In this document: positions 4,553-8,228 of the stretch, one piece after another
Numbering within the stretch: the stretch's first letter is position 1
Layout of the letters: the number at the start of each line of letters is the position of its first letter
From: an uncultured Flammeovirgaceae bacterium
GTDB lineage: Bacteria > Bacteroidota > Bacteroidia > Cytophagales > Cyclobacteriaceae
Length of the DNA: 8,228 bases
Assembly: GCA_937138955.1 (NCBI GenBank)
Contig: CAKZPJ010000200.1
Location: forward strand, 1-8,228
Direction: 5' to 3'
The notes under the pieces: generated by a model
Seen by the model: only the letters and a program-made list of their open reading frames with translations
The model's database searches: none
What the model was told of the DNA's origin: nothing
Made by a program: the position numbers and the translations under genes

Positions 4553-6751
4553 ATGCATTACGCTATTTTTCTACTAATTATTATTAATATTCTTCTATCA
4601 GTTTCAGCTAACGCGCAAACTGAGTTGCAACTGCTGTTGCCGGATCAGAATAATTGGAACGCAGTAAATGAAGGCAAGACGCTACAGTTCACGTTGAAGG
4701 CTACTGGTGGTAGCGAGCAAAATTATGCCTTTCAATATGAAAGTGAAGAAGCCAAGGATATTACCATAACTAATGCTACGGTTACCTGGACTCCGGCTTT
4801 CGATATTGTGATTCAGGGGGAAGAGAGCAGAATTGTCCCGGTTACGTTTAGGGTGAATAATGCAGCAGGCGAAACTGCCACTAAAGTGGTAGATTTTGTC
4901 GTACAAAATACGGTGCGTATCCCGACGCTAAAGGAGATGCAGCCTTTCTTTATCCAATCTGATACTGAAAATACCTATCCGCTCTCGATTAACTCTCAAA
5001 AGTTTATAGTGGAAGCCGATGCCGAAAGTTTACCCGATGGAATGAAAATTCTGCCAACCGATGATGATCGTTGGCAGCTCCGCTGGCAACCTACTCGGGA
5101 GCAATTTGCTACTCTTCGACAGGAGCCCAGTAAGATTAAGCTAAAGGTGCGAGATAAAGAACTGGGCGATCAAGTTATCACTGAAGTCTCTTTGCTACCT
5201 GCTTCGGCTACCGCTCGCGAAAATGCCGCACCTTCTGAAGCTAATCTGGAGTTGTTATTCCCTCGTAGCTCGTACTGGAATGTAGTTAATGAGGGAAAAG
5301 TACTTTCCTTTAAGTTAGCCGCTCGGGGCGGTACGGATGACGCTTACAGCTACCGAGTAATAAATGCCAGAAACCTAGGCATAGACTACGATACTTTGGG
5401 GAACGTATACTGGCGTCCCTCTTTCGATTTTGTAGATCGATTAAACGATACCCGAGCGGCTCCGGTAACTTTTGAAGTTCGCAATCGCAGCGGAGAGACA
5501 AGTCGAAAATCTATTAACTTACTGGTGAATCACGCGAATCGCCCCCCGGAGATTGGGGAGATGCGTAATTTCTACGTGAGCTATGGTAGAGAGAATACCT
5601 ATTCGTTGCCTGCAACCAATGCGGTTATTGATCCTGACGAAGATCCAGTAGTTTTCAAACCTATTCTAGCAAAAATGCCCCAGGGGATGACACTTTCTTC
5701 GGAAGGAATACTTAAGTGGTCACCTTCGCTAAACCAGTATCATAGGCTACAGCGAGAGCCATTGTTACTACCTTTCATGGTGGAAGATCAGCCCTACGAA
5801 GCGCAGGTGCAGGGAATTCTTCGTATTGAGGTAACTCAGCAGGATCTGCCGCCCGAAATCTCAATGGTTCCTAATCAAAACTACTATAAGATTAAAGAAG
5901 ATGAAGCTCTGAATATTAAGTTTTATTTGTCCGACCCCAACGGCGACGATGATATTGCTAACTTTGATTTCGTGGCTGACAAGCGGGATATTCCTCGTTC
6001 AGCCCTAATAAGCAATGAATCTACCCAGTGGGAATTTTTGTGGGAACCAGGTTACGATCTGCTGGTTGAACCGGGTGATACCAATACCTACCAAATTACT
6101 TTTTTCGCCATTGACCAATCTAATCAGCGACGGGAACGTACTATTCGGGTTCATGTGGAGGATGCTGAAAACTTGGTGGAGAAAGATCAGCTAGTGTATA
6201 ATCAGTACCGTACTGGGCTGGTGCGAACCATGAATCTGATAGATCAATTGAAAGCTCGGCAGAAAACCCTGCAAAAAGAATATAAAAAAGCCCGGCGGGG
6301 CAAAAAGCACCGCGCTATCACTACGGCTTCTTTAGGAGCAGTTACTGGGTTATCGCCAGTGGTATTGAGTGGTAACGACGCGCAACCGTTCGTCTCCGGT
6401 ATTGGTGGAACTACTTCTATGACCATTGGTAGCCTGGAAGCTAGCAATGTGATTGGTAAAGATGCTAGCGATATTTACGAGAATCTAAGCTATATCAATC
6501 AGAAGTTAATTGAACTGCAAACGCAAGGAAATCTGTTTGCCGGAAAATACGCACTAGCGCATAGTCGCCGATCCGATGGTTTCGGCGAAGACTTACGAAA
6601 GCTTATTCTGCTGTTGAGCCTGGATAAAGTAACCAAATTAGAACTCGATCCTTCCTGGAATAATCCGCGCCGAGCCAGTGACAAAAACATTAAACAAGTA
6701 TTCTCTGACTACAACGCCGACCCCGATCGGTCGCCCTACATAAATGAGTAA
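4553..6751 (+). CDS. Exported protein with five Ig/cadherin-like domains and a helical Gly-rich tail
   Basis: This is a 732-residue protein of unknown function. Residues 1-21 are a signal peptide ending A-N-A before Q-T, and there is no lipobox. Five beta-rich domains follow, each with a W-x-P marker: 79-81, 178-180, 287-289, 389-391 and 497-499. Domains 1-2 (25-217) and 3-4 (232-430) are a tandem duplication. Domain 5 (431-536) has D-P-N-G-D-D-D, and domain 4 has D-P-D-E-D-P, like calcium-binding loops of cadherin-type domains. After about 540 the protein changes to charged helices (541-580), a basic K-K-A-R-R-G-K-K-H-R patch (578-587), a Gly/Ser/Thr-rich hydrophobic stretch (589-636) and more helix. 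No typical type IX secretion C-terminal domain is visible. It probably sits in the periplasm or on the cell surface and mediates binding or scaffolding (inference). Its stop overlaps hisS by 8 bases. Confidence 0.85.
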   Translation: MHYAIFLLIIINILLSVSANAQTELQLLLPDQNNWNAVNEGKTLQFTLKATGGSEQNYAFQYESEEAKDITITNATVTWTPAFDIVIQGEESRIVPVTFRVNNAAGETATKVVDFVVQNTVRIPTLKEMQPFFIQSDTENTYPLSINSQKFIVEADAESLPDGMKILPTDDDRWQLRWQPTREQFATLRQEPSKIKLKVRDKELGDQVITEVSLLPASATARENAAPSEANLELLFPRSSYWNVVNEGKVLSFKLAARGGTDDAYSYRVINARNLGIDYDTLGNVYWRPSFDFVDRLNDTRAAPVTFEVRNRSGETSRKSINLLVNHANRPPEIGEMRNFYVSYGRENTYSLPATNAVIDPDEDPVVFKPILAKMPQGMTLSSEGILKWSPSLNQYHRLQREPLLLPFMVEDQPYEAQVQGILRIEVTQQDLPPEISMVPNQNYYKIKEDEALNIKFYLSDPNGDDDIANFDFVADKRDIPRSALISNESTQWEFLWEPGYDLLVEPGDTNTYQITFFAIDQSNQRRERTIRVHVEDAENLVEKDQLVYNQYRTGLVRTMNLIDQLKARQKTLQKEYKKARRGKKHRAITTASLGAVTGLSPVVLSGNDAQPFVSGIGGTTSMTIGSLEASNVIGKDASDIYENLSYINQKLIELQTQGNLFAGKYALAHSRRSDGFGEDLRKLILLLSLDKVTKLELDPSWNNPRRASDKNIKQVFSDYNADPDRSPYINE
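4625..5203 (+). repeat. First copy of duplicated two-domain module (protein residues 25-217)
   Basis: The module shares landmarks with the second copy at a near-constant offset of about 208 residues: W-N-x-V-N-E-G-K (35-42), P-V-T-F-x-V then G-E-T (96-108), E-N-T-Y (139-142), P-D-G-M (161-164) and L-R-Q-E-P (188-192). Identity is visible at protein level and the copies have diverged, so the duplication is old. Confidence 0.75.
5246..5842 (+). repeat. Second copy of duplicated two-domain module (protein residues 232-430)
   Basis: The matching landmarks are W-N-V-V-N-E-G-K (242-249), P-V-T-F-E-V then G-E-T (304-316), E-N-T-Y (347-350), P-Q-G-M (376-379) and L-Q-R-E-P (399-403). This copy carries an acidic D-P-D-E-D-P loop (360-365) that the first copy lacks, so only one of the two may bind calcium. 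Confidence 0.75.
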
Positions 6752-8132
6752 CAAACCAACCTTACCCAAAGGAACTCGCGATTTTGGTCCCCAGCAAATG
6801 GCCCAGCGAACCTATATCTTAGATACTATTCGTACGGTTTTTCAAAAGTTTGGCTTCCAACCACTGGAAACGCCCAGTCTGGAAAACTTATCTGTGCTCA
6901 CCGGAAAATACGGCGATGAAGGAGATCAGCTATTATTTAAAATTCTAAATAACGGACTAGATGACCCCAAAAATCGCGATAAGGCTGAACAGGCATTTGC
7001 GAATGTGGTGCAGGGAAAAAATGATTCTAATCTAACCGAACGCGCACTCCGCTACGATCTCACCGTTCCCTTTGCCCGTTACGTGGTGATGAATCAGCAC
7101 GAGATTACTTTTCCATTTAAGCGCTATCAGATTCAACCGGTGTGGCGAGCCGATCGTCCGCAGAAAGGTCGCTATCGTGAATTTTACCAGTGCGATGCCG
7201 ATGTGGTCGGCACCGATTCTCTGCTGTGCGAAGCCGAAATTATCCGAATGCTGGAAGAAGCCTTTGGCCAGTTAGGTATTGAGAAGTACACGATCAATCT
7301 CAACCACCGGCAAATTCTGAACGGGCTGGTAGAAGCCATTGGTGCTCAGGGCCAGGAATCCGATCTGCTAGTTGCGATTGATAAGCTGGATAAAATCGGT
7401 AAAGACAAAGTGATTGCCGAGCTACAGGAACGCGGGTTTTCCGACGAAGCCATCCAGAAGTTATCTCCAGTATTTGATCTGCAAGGAAGCACTCAGGAAA
7501 TGCTTGACACGGCCGAAAGAATAGTCAGTTCGTCGGAAGTAGGACAGCAGGGAGTGAATGAACTGAAAGTAATACTGAAAATGGCTCAATCGATGGGTTC
7601 TTCGCTAGACCACGTTCGGTTTGATCTGACACTCGCTCGGGGCTTATCGTACTATACTGGAACCATCTTCGAGGTGAAAGCGCAGGATACTGCGATCACC
7701 AGCAGTATCAGCGGCGGTGGTCGTTACGATAATCTGACCGGAGTATTCGGTCTGCCCGGCGTATCGGGCGTTGGTATTTCATTCGGAGTCGACCGCATTT
7801 ACGATGTAATGGAAGATTTGAACTTGTTCCCTGAGGAAAGCACCGCTGGTACCCAGGTTTTACTTATCAACTTCGATAAAGAATTACAGCCTCAGGTGAT
7901 TCCGGTGTTAGCTCAACTCCGTAGCAAAGGTATTCGGGCTGAAATGTACCCTGATGCGGTGAAACTGAAGAAGCAATTTAGCTACGCGGATAAAAAGAAT
8001 ATTCCCTACGCGCTGGTTATTGGCACTAACGAACTGGAAAGTGGGCAGTACAGCCTGAAAAATCTTAAGAGCGGTGAGCAACAGTCGTTATCGTTAGAAG
8101 CTATTATTGAGCGACTCCTTGCTGATCGTTAG
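6744..8132 (+). CDS. hisS: Histidyl-tRNA synthetase
   Basis: This 462-residue cytoplasmic class II synthetase charges tRNA-His with histidine using ATP. K-G-T-R-D-F-G-P (9-16) opens the catalytic domain. Motif 2 runs from R-Y-D-L-T-V-P-F-A-R-Y (103-113) through V-W-R-A-D-R-P-Q-K-G-R-Y-R-E-F-Y-Q (133-149). L-A-R-G-L-S-Y-Y-T-G-T (298-308) holds the family's catalytic arginine, here R299. G-G-G-R-Y-D-N-L (324-331) binds histidine, and G-V-G-I-S-F-G-V-D-R (342-351) is motif 3. Residues about 370-460 are the anticodon-binding domain. A charged insertion (about 73-99) lies between the N-terminal part and motif 2, which I associate with the longer Bacteroidota-type enzymes. The length is normal and the gene is complete. 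The start ATG lies inside the end of the upstream gene (8-base overlap), so translation may be coupled. No clear terminator was seen after it. Confidence 0.97.
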   Translation: MSNKPTLPKGTRDFGPQQMAQRTYILDTIRTVFQKFGFQPLETPSLENLSVLTGKYGDEGDQLLFKILNNGLDDPKNRDKAEQAFANVVQGKNDSNLTERALRYDLTVPFARYVVMNQHEITFPFKRYQIQPVWRADRPQKGRYREFYQCDADVVGTDSLLCEAEIIRMLEEAFGQLGIEKYTINLNHRQILNGLVEAIGAQGQESDLLVAIDKLDKIGKDKVIAELQERGFSDEAIQKLSPVFDLQGSTQEMLDTAERIVSSSEVGQQGVNELKVILKMAQSMGSSLDHVRFDLTLARGLSYYTGTIFEVKAQDTAITSSISGGGRYDNLTGVFGLPGVSGVGISFGVDRIYDVMEDLNLFPEESTAGTQVLLINFDKELQPQVIPVLAQLRSKGIRAEMYPDAVKLKKQFSYADKKNIPYALVIGTNELESGQYSLKNLKSGEQQSLSLEAIIERLLADR

Positions 8133-8228
8133 GGCAATAAGAGGCCTCGGTTGATAGTTACTATTCTAAACACTTCCGGTTTGCTAACCATCAGATTCTA
8201 TATATTTCTACTGCTGTGGGGAGTTATT
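8133..8228. other. Downstream of hisS, no gene or terminator seen
   Basis: These 96 bases contain GAGGCCTC (8141-8148), a perfect palindrome without a loop, and a weak 4-base stem GGTT/AACC (8178-8189). Neither is followed by a T-run, so I do not call a terminator. No start of a following gene is recognisable before the window ends. Confidence 0.4.

Noticed and set aside
8141..8189. Possible terminator after hisS (GAGGCCTC palindrome and GGTT/AACC stem)
   Set aside because: The palindrome has no loop, the stem is only four bases, and no T-run follows either.

Overview
The window looks like an ordinary chromosomal stretch of a member of the Bacteroidota, probably a marine or environmental Cytophagales-type organism. 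Three things suggest this. Genes start without Shine-Dalgarno sequences. Two intergenic sites resemble the Bacteroidota promoter (TTTG about 18-20 bases upstream of TAnnTTTG). The histidyl-tRNA synthetase and the small basic protein with the I-K-N-x-D-V-E-A-I-K segment resemble proteins I associate with this phylum. The taxonomic assignment is inference from recalled family features, not from a search.

Layout. (1) Bases 2-343 hold the C-terminal end of a metallo-beta-lactamase-fold hydrolase that enters from the left. (2) Convergent to it, on the minus strand (402-2435), is an exported glycoside-hydrolase-like protein with a GH29-like barrel and a flavodoxin/glutamine-amidotransferase-like second domain. 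(3) Divergent from that, a YfcE/MJ0936-type metallophosphoesterase (2523-3023) and an archaeal-type UMP kinase (3030-3716) are separated by 6 bases and are probably one transcript. (4) A hairpin with a T-run (3725-3753) ends the converging minus-strand gene at 3779-4210, a small protein with a basic head and a long acidic tail. (5) A 342-base gap (4211-4552) carries two divergent promoter-like sites. (6) A 732-residue exported protein made of five Ig/cadherin-like domains and a helical tail (4553-6751) overlaps the start of hisS (6744-8132) by 8 bases. The last 96 bases show no gene.

How the genes relate. The phosphoesterase and UMP kinase pair is the only clear candidate functional unit, possibly in nucleotide metabolism. 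The exported repeat protein and hisS are coupled by overlap but have no obvious shared role. No tRNA, rRNA, CRISPR array, insertion sequence or phage gene was seen. I found no clear new multi-gene system. The items most worth following up are the archaeal-type UMP kinase next to the phosphoesterase, the divergent glycosidase, and the exported repeat protein with its unusual tail.
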